From: Methanoculleus bourgensis MS2
GTDB taxonomy: Archaea > Halobacteriota > Methanomicrobia > Methanomicrobiales > Methanoculleaceae
Direction: 5' to 3'
DNA length: 64,000 nucleotides
Assembly: GCF_000304355.2 (NCBI RefSeq)
Contig: NC_018227.2
Coordinates: forward strand, 2,294,001-2,358,000
This document shows positions 24,087-32,987 of the stretch, piece after piece. The notes under the pieces are model-generated. The model saw only the letters and a program-made list of their open reading frames with translations, did no database searches and was not told the origin of the DNA. The translations under genes were made by a program, and so were the position numbers. The first letter of the stretch is position 1. Every line of letters starts with the position of its first letter.

Positions 24087-25661
24087 TCAGGGCTGATCCA
24101 CACTCTCTGCCCGGTAGGAGAGCAGCGTCTTCCCTGCCTCATCGAGGAGGTCGAGCCGGTCACCATCGATGCGGCAGCCTGCCACAGACTCAAGGAGGCT
24201 CAGGTACCGCGCCTCCTGCTCCATGATGCCCTCCGGCTCGCTGCAGTACATCTTTGTCGAACCGGCCGGCCCTATGGTCATCGTCTTCCCCGAGACCTCG
24301 TATGCGGCAAAGTAGCGGTTGCACCCGGCGCTGCCGGTGACGTTCCCGTCAGGTGCAAACTCCGCTGTGACCGTCGTGCCGGCGATCACCGAGGAGACCA
24401 CATCTCCTTCAAGGCTGTAGGACTCAAGCGTCCACAGGGTCCCGGTGAGGGGTGCCGCCGGCACCTCCTCTGCCTGCACGAAGAAGAGGAGATCGGTGCC
24501 TGCCGCGTCCAGGAGGACCAGGCGGTCTCCCTCAACCTGATAGGATATGACGTTTTCAAGGAGACCCAGGTACCGTGCCTCCTGCTCCATGACGCCCTCC
24601 GGCTTCTCGCAGTACATCAGGGTGCTGAAGAGCGAGGAAACCGAGAGGTTCGTGCCGTTGAGGAGGTACTGGCCGCCGTAGTGGTTGCACCCAGCGTTCC
24701 CGGTGATGTTCCCGTCAGGGGAGAACGTCGCGGTGATGGTCGTGCCTGCGATGACCGAGGAGACTGCATCTCCCCCGGTGCTGTAACCCTCGAGCACCCA
24801 GTCGGTCCCGGTGAGCGGGAGGTTGGGCTTCTGGACGGCCCGGTCAAAGACCAGCAGGTCGGTACCGTTCTGGTCAGAGAGGAACAGCCGGTCGTCCTCC
24901 ATCCGGCAGGAGGAGACGTTCGCGAGGAGCGCAAGATAGCGGTCCTCCTGCTCCATAATGCCGGGCGGCTCGGCGCAGTACATCTCGGTCCTGACCGCAG
25001 GCTCGATGGTGAGGTTTGCGTCTTTCAACGTGTAGTTCGCGCCGTAGTGGTTGCACCCGGCCGACCCGCCGAGATTGCCGTCAGCGCCGAAGGCCGCCGT
25101 GACCGTCGTGCCGGTGAGGACCGGGACCATGGCGCCGTCCTCACCGACGAGGCTTGCAAGCGTCCAGGATGTTCCAGCGAGCGCTGCGGGCGCTTCCTTC
25201 ACGAAGGTGAGCACCGTGGCGCCGGAGGCGTCGGTGATTGCCAGCCGGTCATTCACAACCCGACATCCGGCCGCCGAGCCGAGAAGTTCAAGGAATCTTG
25301 CCTCCTGCTCCATGACGCCCGGCTCTCCGCAGTACATCTTTGTGCTGATGGGCGGCGAGACCGAGAGAGCCGTGCTGTTGAGGTTGTAGTCTGCGCCATA
25401 CTGGTTGCACCCGGCGGATCCTACGACCTTTCCCTCGTCGCCGAACCGGGCTGAGACCTCAGAACCCGGCAGGGCCGGGACGAGCGTGTTGTTCTCGGCG
25501 AGGTAGGAGTCCAGGGACCAGGAGACCCCGGTGAGCCCGACGACCGTGCCGGGCGTCGACGTACCAGCCGTGCATCCTGCGGTGACGATGCATGCCACAA
25601 CGATGACGAGCAATGACGCCCCCGCAAGGATGTTCCTGTTCATTCTTCTGTTCGGTGCCAT
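24087..25661 (-). CDS. Lipoprotein-like protein with four META domains
   Basis: The N-terminus MAPNRRMNRNILAG plus a hydrophobic core ends in VTAGCTAG, a lipobox-like site. Four META domains follow in tandem, each with a GSAGCN or GNAGCN box, a MYC residue trio (TKMYC, TEMYC, TLMYC, TKMYC), MEQEARYL-type helices and a GDRL / NDRL strand. The conserved Cys pairs may form disulfides outside the cell. The open frame runs upstream to 25844, but that stretch has no signal peptide, so I use the ATG at 25661 (25643 is an alternative). It is separated by 204 bases from the two-domain paralogue. Confidence 0.85.
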   Translation of the reverse strand: MAPNRRMNRNILAGASLLVIVVACIVTAGCTAGTSTPGTVVGLTGVSWSLDSYLAENNTLVPALPGSEVSARFGDEGKVVGSAGCNQYGADYNLNSTALSVSPPISTKMYCGEPGVMEQEARFLELLGSAAGCRVVNDRLAITDASGATVLTFVKEAPAALAGTSWTLASLVGEDGAMVPVLTGTTVTAAFGADGNLGGSAGCNHYGANYTLKDANLTIEPAVRTEMYCAEPPGIMEQEDRYLALLANVSSCRMEDDRLFLSDQNGTDLLVFDRAVQKPNLPLTGTDWVLEGYSTGGDAVSSVIAGTTITATFSPDGNITGNAGCNHYGGQYLLNGTNLSVSSLFSTLMYCEKPEGVMEQEARYLGLLENVISYQVEGDRLVLLDAAGTDLLFFVQAEEVPAAPLTGTLWTLESYSLEGDVVSSVIAGTTVTAEFAPDGNVTGSAGCNRYFAAYEVSGKTMTIGPAGSTKMYCSEPEGIMEQEARYLSLLESVAGCRIDGDRLDLLDEAGKTLLSYRAESVDQP

Positions 25662-25809
25662 ACACCAGCATATGGGCTGGATTGAGTGATAAAGAAATGG
25701 TAAACTACGAAAAAAATCGAACCTATACGTTCCGGGTTTTGGAAACCCGGGGATTATTGAGGCTATCCAATCTCCGGGGACCCACGCCCCCTCCCGCCGA
25801 CGGTGCTGG

Positions 25810-26364
25810 TCAACCCTGCCTATAATCCAGTTTCCCGGCTGCACAGAGTTCGAGCGCCCGGCTGTAACATCGGGCCGCTTCCTCAGAACGGCCTAATTTA
25901 TCGAGCGTGACACTTTTATTGTGCCATGCCGCCATATCATCTGGATCGAGTTTGAGCACCCGGTCGTAACATTGGAGCGCTTCTTCAAAACGGTCGAGTT
26001 CATCGAGCACGGCACCCATATTGTTCCATGCGTCTGCATCATCTGGCCTGAGTTCGAGCACCTGGTCGTAACATTGGAGCGCCTCTTCAAAACGGTCGAG
26101 GGCACAGAGAGCGAGACCCCTGCTGTTCCATGCGCCTGCATCATCTGGCCTGAGTTTGAGCACCTGGTCGTAGCATTGGAGCGCTTCTTCAGAACGGCCG
26201 AGTTCATCGAGCACGAAACCTTTGTTGTTCCATGCGTCTGCACTCATCGGGTTGAGTTCAAGTGATTTATTCAATATGCTGAGTGCCCCTGAATAATCTC
26301 CGTTCTCCAGCAACGTAACAGCCTCATTCAGCCAGTCATCGGATTTTTTCCTGGAACGTCCCAT
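25810..26364 (-). CDS. Tetratricopeptide repeat protein
   Basis: About four to five TPR units of 34 residues after a short basic start. Examples are AWNNKGFVLDELGRSEEAL, AWNSRGLALCALDRFEEAL and AWNNMGAVLDELDRFEEAL, each followed by a QCYDQVLxLRPDDA helix pair. The units are almost identical at DNA level, so they arose by recent duplication. GAGGGTG lies upstream of the ATG at 26364. It is presumably a protein-binding scaffold; the partner is unknown. Confidence 0.85.
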   Translation of the reverse strand: MGRSRKKSDDWLNEAVTLLENGDYSGALSILNKSLELNPMSADAWNNKGFVLDELGRSEEALQCYDQVLKLRPDDAGAWNSRGLALCALDRFEEALQCYDQVLELRPDDADAWNNMGAVLDELDRFEEALQCYDRVLKLDPDDMAAWHNKSVTLDKLGRSEEAARCYSRALELCAAGKLDYRQG

Positions 26365-26385
26365 CACGAAACTACACCCTCTCAA

Positions 26386-26981
26386 TACCTATCATTCTAC
26401 TCCATCGCATCACAGCGCGGGGATACCAGGTTTTGACCGGTGATGGTTGACATACTGCCCAGAATCTCTTCTTAGAACGGTTGAATTCACTGAATCCCGC
26501 TTTAACTAGTCTCATACGCCCGGCTATTTATAGTTAGGTGCGAGAGCATTGAACACGCTTTTCAGGCTGGAGTCGTCCCAAAAGTGATCGGCGATCGAAG
26601 ATCCACCTGATGTAGAGCACTCTTACGCAGATTTTCGGAGGGATTGGCATTCTACGGCATCGAATTACTGACACGGCTTCCTACTGGATATCACAACTCG
26701 GGGGAGGGACCGGGAGGGGGGTGTCCCCCTCCCCGCTGAGGGATTTGGGGACGACCTCGCTGGGACTCAACCCCATGAGTGCCACAAAAGAACCCCAAAT
26801 TGGAGTTATTTTCTCCTGGCGTTTATAGATAACTGCCTCGCTTTCTCATCGTGTCCCGGCCTTTTTGGCCCGGTCACCCATCTCTCGACGCAGACGCGAT
26901 ATCCACCACGGTCCACCGCATGGGGACAGGCTCGGGGAAGAAACCGGGGCCGGCACTGCATCGGTGGCTGGGGGAGTCTGA
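26386..26981. other. Intergenic region without a recognisable gene
   Basis: About 600 bases. 26700-26745 is a C/G-rich block GGGGGAGGGACCGGGAGGGG followed by its near complement, and 26898-26935 carries the reversed CCACGGTCCACCG core of the dispersed repeat. The AT-rich part (26440-26560) holds no open frame of note. Confidence 0.4.
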
Positions 26982-27179
26982 TCAGTACCTGCTGGTCAGG
27001 ACCTCGAGTTCTTCCCTGATGGTCCGGCGGACCATCTCTTCGATAGCGTTGTAGTCCCGCTTTGCCTTCTCGTGCTTCGCGATCATCTCTTCCATCTTCA
27101 TGACACCGAGGGAGAGGTTCTTCCCGTACTTCAGGGCAACCTCCAGTGCCTCTTCGTCGATCCGGACTACTCTTGACAT
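26982..27179 (-). CDS. Small regulator- or antitoxin-like protein (65 aa)
   Basis: The protein starts MSRVVRIDEEALEVALKYGK and continues with two basic/acidic helices (MEEMIAKHEKAKRDYNAIEE, VRRTIREELEVLTSRY). The first strand (RVVRID) and following helix suggest a ribbon-helix-helix-like DNA-binding fold with an extended C-terminal helix, as in small archaeal antitoxins; this is a shape argument. A TATA-like box (27202-27210) 25 bases upstream would give a leaderless transcript. Beyond it is an array of GTTACAG sites, which fits autoregulation. No toxin gene is adjacent. Confidence 0.6.
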   Translation of the reverse strand: MSRVVRIDEEALEVALKYGKNLSLGVMKMEEMIAKHEKAKRDYNAIEEMVRRTIREELEVLTSRY

Positions 27180-27201
27180 CCAGAGAGGTTTTCCCGGCAT
27201 C

Positions 27202-27277
27202 TGATATATTTGTTACAGTTTGTTACAGGAGAACCGAGCTCGTTACAGTACTGTTACAGTGCCCGGAAAACTGTAAC
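27202..27277 (-). promoter_or_regulatory. Promoter with GTTACAG operator array
   Basis: GTTACAG occurs at 27212, 27222, 27242 and 27253, and its complement CTGTAAC at 27271. Intervals of 10, 20 and 11 bases place the direct copies on one face of the helix. A TATA-like ATATATC (minus strand) adjoins the array on the side of the 27179 start. Confidence 0.6.
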
Positions 27278-27493
27278 ATTTAGTTATGAGACCCTCCGGG
27301 ACGCCAGTGGCGGCGCTGCTTATCAAAGACTATGAGCATCTTACCGCCACAATCGCAGGGGTATTTGAGAGATTGGTGGCGAGGATGGTCTGGGGGTGGG
27401 TACCCATATGTTCCTTCCGCAACCCCCATCCCGCCCCCGGGGTGCGGGGGCAGTGCGTGGCGATACCGGGTGGCAATCTGATTACGGGCGTCT

Positions 27494-28245
27494 TTGAATG
27501 GTGCTGTGGTCATCTCGTACTCCGGGACCGTGAACCTCGTGGGGTTCGGCTACAACGCCGACGAGGTCTGGTTGCCGCAGGTCAACATCACGCTCTTCAG
27601 CGCGACCGATACCGGACTCCCATTGATGATCCGGGTTCTGCCTGGTTTGGTCCGGGATGTCGCCACCCCGGTCCGGTCACTGCAGGAGATCGACATCACC
27701 TGGACAAACCTCGTCCTCGACCGGGAATTCGTCTTGGAGGCGAATAAGACCCTCCTGCGGGAGGCCAGGATCCCGTTTGTCCTTCCGCAGCGCCGCAACA
27801 GCACCTGGTACGAGACCCAGATCCATCTCATCGACCATTTCTTCTATCACAAGCAGCTGATCCGCGCCGGCCGGACCCTGATAGCTTCCGCGATGACGGC
27901 GGAGCCCCGGGAGGTCTACGACCTCTACAAGTCCCGGAACCTGATTGAAGACCATTTTGTCGCGTTTAGAGGCCTGATCCAGGCGGATAACCGCTACCTC
28001 CGGGACGCAACGGCGGTCTTCGGCCACGTCTTCGTCGGGTTCCTCTGTCTCTACCTCTATTGCCGGATCCTGAACCGCATCAAGCAGGCGGGGATGACGG
28101 CACACCTCTCGCCCCAGGGTCTGCTCCTGAAACTCTCAAAAGTCTATGCGGTGGAGAACGAGGGGGAAGGCAGACCACCGAGGTGCCCAAACAGGTCCAG
28201 AAGATCGCGGAGAAACTCGAACTCGACATATTCCTTAATGGATGA
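27494..28245 (+). pseudogene. Transposase remnant, IS1634/IS4-like DDE family
   Basis: C-terminal part of a DDE transposase. TGLPLMIRVLPGLVRD, the second-Asp region DREFVLEANKTLL, FVLPQRRNSTWYE and SRNLIEDHFVAFRGLI (catalytic Glu region) are in the order of IS1634-like enzymes. The N-terminal third is missing. Near 28165 the reading frame shifts: the family-like end EVPKQVQKIAEKLELDIFLNG is in another frame and stops at 28245, while the open frame runs on to 28324 with unrelated sequence. No complete inverted repeats are seen. A second copy of the last 60-80 bases lies at 28923-29000. Confidence 0.75.
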
Positions 28246-28348
28246 GAAGTTAGGGTTCAAGACACCGCTCTCCCTCAGGGATTCAGATAGGGCCATTACA
28301 GGTGAGAAAGTACATTTGATTTGACGCACAATCGCTTTGATAGGATGG

Positions 28349-28711
28349 ATGGTAATGGTTGAGGCTACACCTGAATTCCATATTGTATACCGCGGGATGA
28401 CGGAAGAGACCGCGGAGCGCCTACTTAACGACAACGTATTCACTAACAAGGGATTCACCGATACGACCCTCAATCCCTGGTATGCCTGTGAACCACTGGA
28501 CCAAGAACGGCGCGGTTCCTTTCATAATCTGATGGCAATCAGCCTTCCCGAAGGAGCGCATGGGCTGTACGTCCCAGAGCAGGAGATGATTGTACTGCAG
28601 GACGATCTTACTCTAAAATGTATCGGAGTAATGACTTTAAACTCAGTTATGATTGCCCCAGATGGGCGGCCCCGCAATATTCGGCTGTTCGCGATGGAGG
28701 TGAAAGAATGA
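28349..28711 (+). CDS. ADP-ribosyltransferase-like small protein
   Basis: Protein of about 120 residues with the R-S/T-E pattern of ART toxins: Arg in IVYRGM, a strand with GFTDTTLNPWYACE at the STT position, LMAISLPEGAHGLYV, and the acidic/amide motif PEQEMIVLQ near the C-terminus, where ART enzymes carry their E-x-E or Q-x-E. It is shorter than most members, so an N-terminal part may be missing. It overlaps a 40-residue gene by ATGA. The start could be 28349 or 28355. Context (IS remnant, 40-aa partner) is toxin-like; activity is unproven. Confidence 0.55.
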   Translation: MVMVEATPEFHIVYRGMTEETAERLLNDNVFTNKGFTDTTLNPWYACEPLDQERRGSFHNLMAISLPEGAHGLYVPEQEMIVLQDDLTLKCIGVMTLNSVMIAPDGRPRNIRLFAMEVKE

Positions 28712-28830
28712 TCATTAAAGAAAGATTCGTAGAGGACGATCCTGCGACTCTGGCATGGAGCAGGGAGCTCATAACACCTGAAGAGAAAAGACGGGCAGAG
28801 GATATTTTCACATGGATAACTCAGCATTGA
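28708..28830 (+). CDS. 40-aa protein coupled to the ART-like gene
   Basis: The ATG overlaps the TGA of the preceding gene (ATGA at 28708), so translation is coupled. The peptide MIIKERFVEDDPATLAWSRE plus a C-terminal helix EEKRRAEDIFTWI is acidic and helical, with no known domain. Size, charge and coupling are compatible with an antidote or partner of the ART-like protein; it may also be a fragment of a longer gene. Confidence 0.5.
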   Translation: MIIKERFVEDDPATLAWSRELITPEEKRRAEDIFTWITQH

Positions 28831-28922
28831 ACGGCTGGTACAGGATGGTGTCCTCCGCGTCCGGGATATTCTATCAGAGATCCTTTTTATGAAATTTGTG
28901 GATTGCGTTGCATTTTGAGAAC

Positions 28923-29098
28923 TCCCGCCAAGCAGGTCCGGAAGATCGCGGAGAGGCTCAAACTCGATATATTCCCTAATACGTGAGGAGTTTCGGGTTG
29001 AGCAGAGACAGATGATAGCGGCAAAACTCGCGGCCATAGATCGGACAGACAACACCGCCAGCAGGGCTAGAGAGTCTGTTATTGCTCTGGGGGAATAA
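28923..29098 (+). pseudogene. Second transposase-tail copy with attached coding relic
   Basis: AGCAGGTCCGGAAGATCGCGGAG (start at 28933) repeats the end of the transposase remnant at about 28190 and encodes KQVRKIAERLKLDIFPNT and a stop. A second frame through the same DNA continues to 29098 as IREEFRVEQRQMIAAKL followed by ASRARESVIALGE, helical and protein-like but without a start. It looks like debris of the same insertion event. Confidence 0.5.
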
Positions 29099-29239
29099 CA
29101 AATGTGTATACCGATGCCGATCTTCGGTCTCCATCCCCATTACCAACCGGAGTCTGCTCCAGCCATCCGCCATACAAATTCTGTCGTCCATTCAGGCTTT
29201 CTCCTGGCCACCGGTACCAGCCCGGTAAGGCATCTCGCG

Positions 29240-30610
29240 TTAGAGGTTAAGCATCCGGAGCAGATTTTCAAACGACTCTTTACCTTCGACGAACCGTGGC
29301 GGCATGCACCGCTGAATGGACCCGGAGATGCCGAGACGATTCTCGATCTCCTCTGAGACTGCATGATACATCCTGCCATTCTTCGCTTGCCTAGGTGCGC
29401 TGATAAGTATCGCACGATCAAGGAGCCTGCTCAGTCCCGGTTTTCCGGTGACGATGATTGTCTCATCGTTGGACTCTGTCCGCCTGAGATGAGCATTATT
29501 CGAGAGCCGAACAGCTCTCACTTTTCGTTCCTTTGGAGTCAGGTCGCTGAAATCAACGACTTCGTCGACAGTAAAGTATCCGATGATATAGAGCCCTTCC
29601 TGTGCCCCAGTATGACCGTACGGCGTCAGGCCGGCATAAAAGACGAGTAAATCGCCGTGATTCAGTTTCTTGAGATACGCTTTCTTCGAAGGCATATCCC
29701 CGTAACTCGGCGTTTCGAACTCTGGGTCGAAATGCAATTTCATCTGCGACATCCGCTTCGGCAGGTAATTCGAGAGCGGAACCCCGTTTCTCCCTATCGT
29801 GGTTTCATAAGTCCTCTCTTCTGCCGACTCCTCGGTCTCCGGGATGGGGATATACTCGAACGACCCGTTCTCAAAGAGTGGTGCCAGAACGCCGCCGTTC
29901 CCTTTATCGATACCTACCCGCAACAGCATGGCCTTCCGAGGAAGGTTCCACCGGCGGCACTCTGTTCTCTGGAAAGGGCAGTCCTGCCCCCTGAGTACGC
30001 GGCAGGTTTTACTCGCTTTTGGATTCTGCTCGTCCAGCCGCTGTATTTCGCGCACGCATGCCTCGGTAATGTCCTTTCTTCCCGAAAAGCGTCCGAGGAT
30101 CGCTCGTGTGTCATCTTCGCAGACAAGATGCGTGCGTGTATACCGCGAGTAATTCAGGGGAGGTTCGTCGATGGGGATTGCATCATCGAACGAATAGATG
30201 CGGACATCCCCTTTCACCGCATACCTGTCGGGTCTTTCCCCGGCAGAGGGAGAATACACAGAACCCGACTTTTCGATGTACCCCACTATGACTTTCCTCT
30301 TATAGTAACGGTGAATGGGGTCCTCGCACATTGTGAAGAGGAAGAGATATCTTTCAGCACTCTTGAGATGCGGTAGGATATTATTCGGGTAATAACACCG
30401 ATTCTGGTAGTTTTCTGCCCCGATCTCGATGTGCGGCTCCGTCTTATTGCCCTGCCGGTGCAGGTTCAGGACATCCCGAACCGGCAGTTTAGAAGCAGGA
30501 CAGTGAAAGAAGTACTGGAGACGCCCTTTCTCTTCCAGCGAAGAGAACGTGAATCCTTCAAACCGATCTTCACCCTCCTTCCGGGGATCATACACTGCCA
30601 TACCTGCCAT
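29240..30610 (-). CDS. Two-domain protein with C-terminal Nmad3-like domain
   Basis: 456 residues from the ATG at 30610, which has GGGTGATAG seven bases upstream. The second half (from about residue 226) reads AMLLRVGIDKGNGGVLAPLF, FEYIPIPE, LSNYLPKR, HFDPEFETPSYGD and GDLLVFYAGLTPYG, the pattern of nucleotide-modification-associated domain 3, found near DNA base-modification systems. The first half has beta-rich segments YLFLFTMCED, KRKVIVGYIEK and YAVKGDVRIYSFDDAIP, which suggest a related PUA/EVE-type fold, and ends in a cysteine group (Cys203, Cys211, Cys218 by my count). No methyltransferase or nuclease is adjacent. Function is inferred as recognition or handling of modified bases. Confidence 0.65.
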   Translation of the reverse strand: MAGMAVYDPRKEGEDRFEGFTFSSLEEKGRLQYFFHCPASKLPVRDVLNLHRQGNKTEPHIEIGAENYQNRCYYPNNILPHLKSAERYLFLFTMCEDPIHRYYKRKVIVGYIEKSGSVYSPSAGERPDRYAVKGDVRIYSFDDAIPIDEPPLNYSRYTRTHLVCEDDTRAILGRFSGRKDITEACVREIQRLDEQNPKASKTCRVLRGQDCPFQRTECRRWNLPRKAMLLRVGIDKGNGGVLAPLFENGSFEYIPIPETEESAEERTYETTIGRNGVPLSNYLPKRMSQMKLHFDPEFETPSYGDMPSKKAYLKKLNHGDLLVFYAGLTPYGHTGAQEGLYIIGYFTVDEVVDFSDLTPKERKVRAVRLSNNAHLRRTESNDETIIVTGKPGLSRLLDRAILISAPRQAKNGRMYHAVSEEIENRLGISGSIQRCMPPRFVEGKESFENLLRMLNL

Positions 30611-30830
30611 CCGACTATCACCCGCCCCGTCTCGTACCCTTTGCCGTGACGGAATGTAGTATGTTCTTTCAGATAGTCTATTTCCGTTTTGTTTTTTTAT
30701 CCCGGATGCTTCTCCCCGAATAGGGGTTGTGTAACCAGTCCCTCGGTGAATAAACCCTCCGGTTCCGCTCTTTATGCAATATGCAGTGAACAGAACCATC
30801 GGTGCTGGAAAAAAACCGGGGTATTTCAAA

Positions 30831-31250
30831 TCATCCGGCCAGCTCCGGAAAGGTTCCCATAGGGGAAGAGGAGGCCGGAGAGATGATATAGATCCGGGAG
30901 GCACGCACCATATTCGCAGTGGATGCCCGGCGAGCAGTGGGTCCCGGGTGGCCGGGGGCCCGATCCTCGACCCGGATGGCGCCGCCGTAGCGTTCCACGG
31001 GGATCTACATCAAGTAAAGGCCGAGACCTTCGCAGATCTCCCGCTTCTGCTGTTCATACCGATGGAAGATCGCCTCTTTCTGGTCGCCCGGCACCCCCGG
31101 GCCGTGTCCTCGACCGAGACCCGGATGAATTTGCCTTCGTCCTCAGTGCGGATAGCGATCCGGATACCAGGACCGCCGAACTTGATCGCGTCGTCGATCA
31201 GGTTCGCACAGCCTTCAGGGAGAGAATCATCGGCCCCTGCCTGAACCGGC
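30831..31250 (-). pseudogene. Degenerate histidine kinase ATPase domain
   Basis: On the minus strand from about 31245 the frame reads CANLIDDAIKFG (N-box), GIRIAIRTEDEGKFIRVSVE (G1 region), then a one-base frameshift leads to GVPGDQKEAIFHRYEQQKRE and EGLGLYLM (G2 box). A TAG stop sits where the next residue should be, followed by IPVERYGGAIRVEDRAPG. The order is that of the HATPase domain of PAS-type sensor kinases of methanogens. Both the shift and the stop mark it as broken, and no N-terminal part is left. Confidence 0.75.
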
Positions 31251-31487
31251 GAACCCGAATACTCCTATTCTCCCGTTCGAGGTGACCTGGCCCCGGTTCT
31301 TCCCCATACATATCCCCATACACTGGACCGTGGTGGCTATCACCCCCTGCAGGAGATGAAGCCAGGATTATGGGATCAGTTGGAGAAAAAAAAGGGTCCA
31401 TAGCGCTTTTATCCAGACTGAACTGCAGAGCCGGGACCGTTTGGGGGATGACAGCCAATTTCTGGGAACATCCCGGATCACCACCTC

Positions 31488-32987
31488 TCAGGCCCGCCCG
31501 CAGAGTTCCGTGAACCTTCCGAGCCGGTCGAACGGGGCGTCGGCAAACTCGCGGGGCGTCATGCGCCACTCCCAGTTTCCGTCCGAGGTCGAGGGGTAGT
31601 TCATCCTCGCCTCCGCCCCGAGGCCGAGGATGTCCTGCATGGGGATGATGCTTGCCCGGGCAACCGACGTCATCGCGAGACGAATGAGTTCCCGGGGAAC
31701 CTCGTCCGCCGCCACTTCCCGCCCGATATAGGCAAAGAACCGTTGCTTATCCTCCTCCGACGCCTCCTCCTCAAACCACCCCCGGGCCGTGTTGTTGTCG
31801 TGCGTTCCGGTGTAGCATATGAGGTTTGGGACGTAGTTGTGGGGGATATGGGCGCTCCCGGGGAGCCCTTCGCCGAACGCGAAGAGGAGGATCTTCATCC
31901 CCGGGAACCCGAACCGGTCGAGAAGCCCCTGGACGGCCGGGGTGTTGGCGCCCAGGTCCTCGGCGACGATGGCAAAGCAGGGGAACTGCCGGGCGAGCAC
32001 TTCAAAGAACTCTGGTCCCGGCCCGTCGACCCAGGCGCCGTGCTCGGCGGTCGCATCGCCCGCCGGGACTTCGTAATAATCCGCGAATGCCCGGAAATGA
32101 TCGATCCTGAAGAGGTCGTAGAGTTCTGCAGATCGACGGATCCGGCGCATCCACCAGTCGTAACCCCGGTCCCGGAGTGCGGGCCAGTCGTAGACGGGGT
32201 TTCCCCAGAGTTGCCCGGTCTCGCTAAACATATCCGGGGGCACCCCCGCCACCACGGTGGGGCGGAGGTCTTCGCCGAGTTTGAAGATCCCGGGGTTCTG
32301 CCAGACGTCAACGCTGTCGTAGGCGACGTAGATCGGGATATCACCGATGATCTGAATACCCCGGTCGGTGCAGTACCGGTGGAGGGCCGACCACTGCCGG
32401 GCTGCGAGGTACTGGAGGAACTTCTCTTTCCGGACCTCGTCGGCGAGGCGCCGCTGCAGGTCATCAAGGGCCTCCGACTGCCGGGCCCGGACCTCCTCCG
32501 GCCACCGGCTCCACTCCTGCCCGTGGAAGTGGTCTTTGAGGGCAACAAAGAGCGCGTGGTCCTCCAGCCACCACGCGTTCTCGTCGCAGAACTCTTCGTA
32601 CCCGCGCTCCGGCCCCGAGTGGAGAAACCGCTGGTATGCGATCGAGAAAAGCCGGTCCTTGTACCAGGTGACCGCCTCGTAGGCCACCCGGCCCTCTGGG
32701 AAGCCGGGCACAGGTTCCAGGTCGGCCCGCCTAAGATACCCGTCCCGCACAAGCCGGTCGGGGCTGATGAGAAGGGTGTTCATGCCGAACGCCGACGGGC
32801 TGTAGTAGGGAGAACTGGCGTGCTCGATCCGTGTCGGGTTGAGCGGCAGGATCTGCCAGTAGTGCTGCCGGGCCTTCGCCAGCGCCTCGACGAACCGGTA
32901 TGCCGGCGGACCGAAGTCCCCGATGCCGTATGCCGACGGCAGTGACGTGATATGCAGGAGTATACCGCTTCCCCGTGTATGGATCAC
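31488..32987 (-). CDS. malQ: 4-alpha-glucanotransferase (GH77)
   Basis: Disproportionating enzyme acting on alpha-1,4-glucans, cytosolic, in glycogen or maltodextrin turnover. Motifs: GSGILLHITSLPSAYGIGDF at the start, WQILPLNPT, SPYYSPSAF, IIGDIPIYVAYDSVDVW, FRIDHFRAFADYYEVP with the nucleophilic Asp, VAEDLGANTP with the acid/base Glu, and YTGTHDNNTARGWF. Length 499 is standard. The start is GTG at 32987 with a G-rich stretch upstream. It stands alone here, without other glycogen genes. Confidence 0.95.
   Translation of the reverse strand: MIHTRGSGILLHITSLPSAYGIGDFGPPAYRFVEALAKARQHYWQILPLNPTRIEHASSPYYSPSAFGMNTLLISPDRLVRDGYLRRADLEPVPGFPEGRVAYEAVTWYKDRLFSIAYQRFLHSGPERGYEEFCDENAWWLEDHALFVALKDHFHGQEWSRWPEEVRARQSEALDDLQRRLADEVRKEKFLQYLAARQWSALHRYCTDRGIQIIGDIPIYVAYDSVDVWQNPGIFKLGEDLRPTVVAGVPPDMFSETGQLWGNPVYDWPALRDRGYDWWMRRIRRSAELYDLFRIDHFRAFADYYEVPAGDATAEHGAWVDGPGPEFFEVLARQFPCFAIVAEDLGANTPAVQGLLDRFGFPGMKILLFAFGEGLPGSAHIPHNYVPNLICYTGTHDNNTARGWFEEEASEEDKQRFFAYIGREVAADEVPRELIRLAMTSVARASIIPMQDILGLGAEARMNYPSTSDGNWEWRMTPREFADAPFDRLGRFTELCGRA

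Noticed and set aside
30774-31244. Plus-strand frame of 156 codons
   Set aside because: It is antisense to the histidine-kinase relic, which shows true domain motifs.
31743-32945. Plus-strand open frame of 400 codons
   Set aside because: Antisense shadow of the 4-alpha-glucanotransferase gene, whose motifs are all on the other strand.
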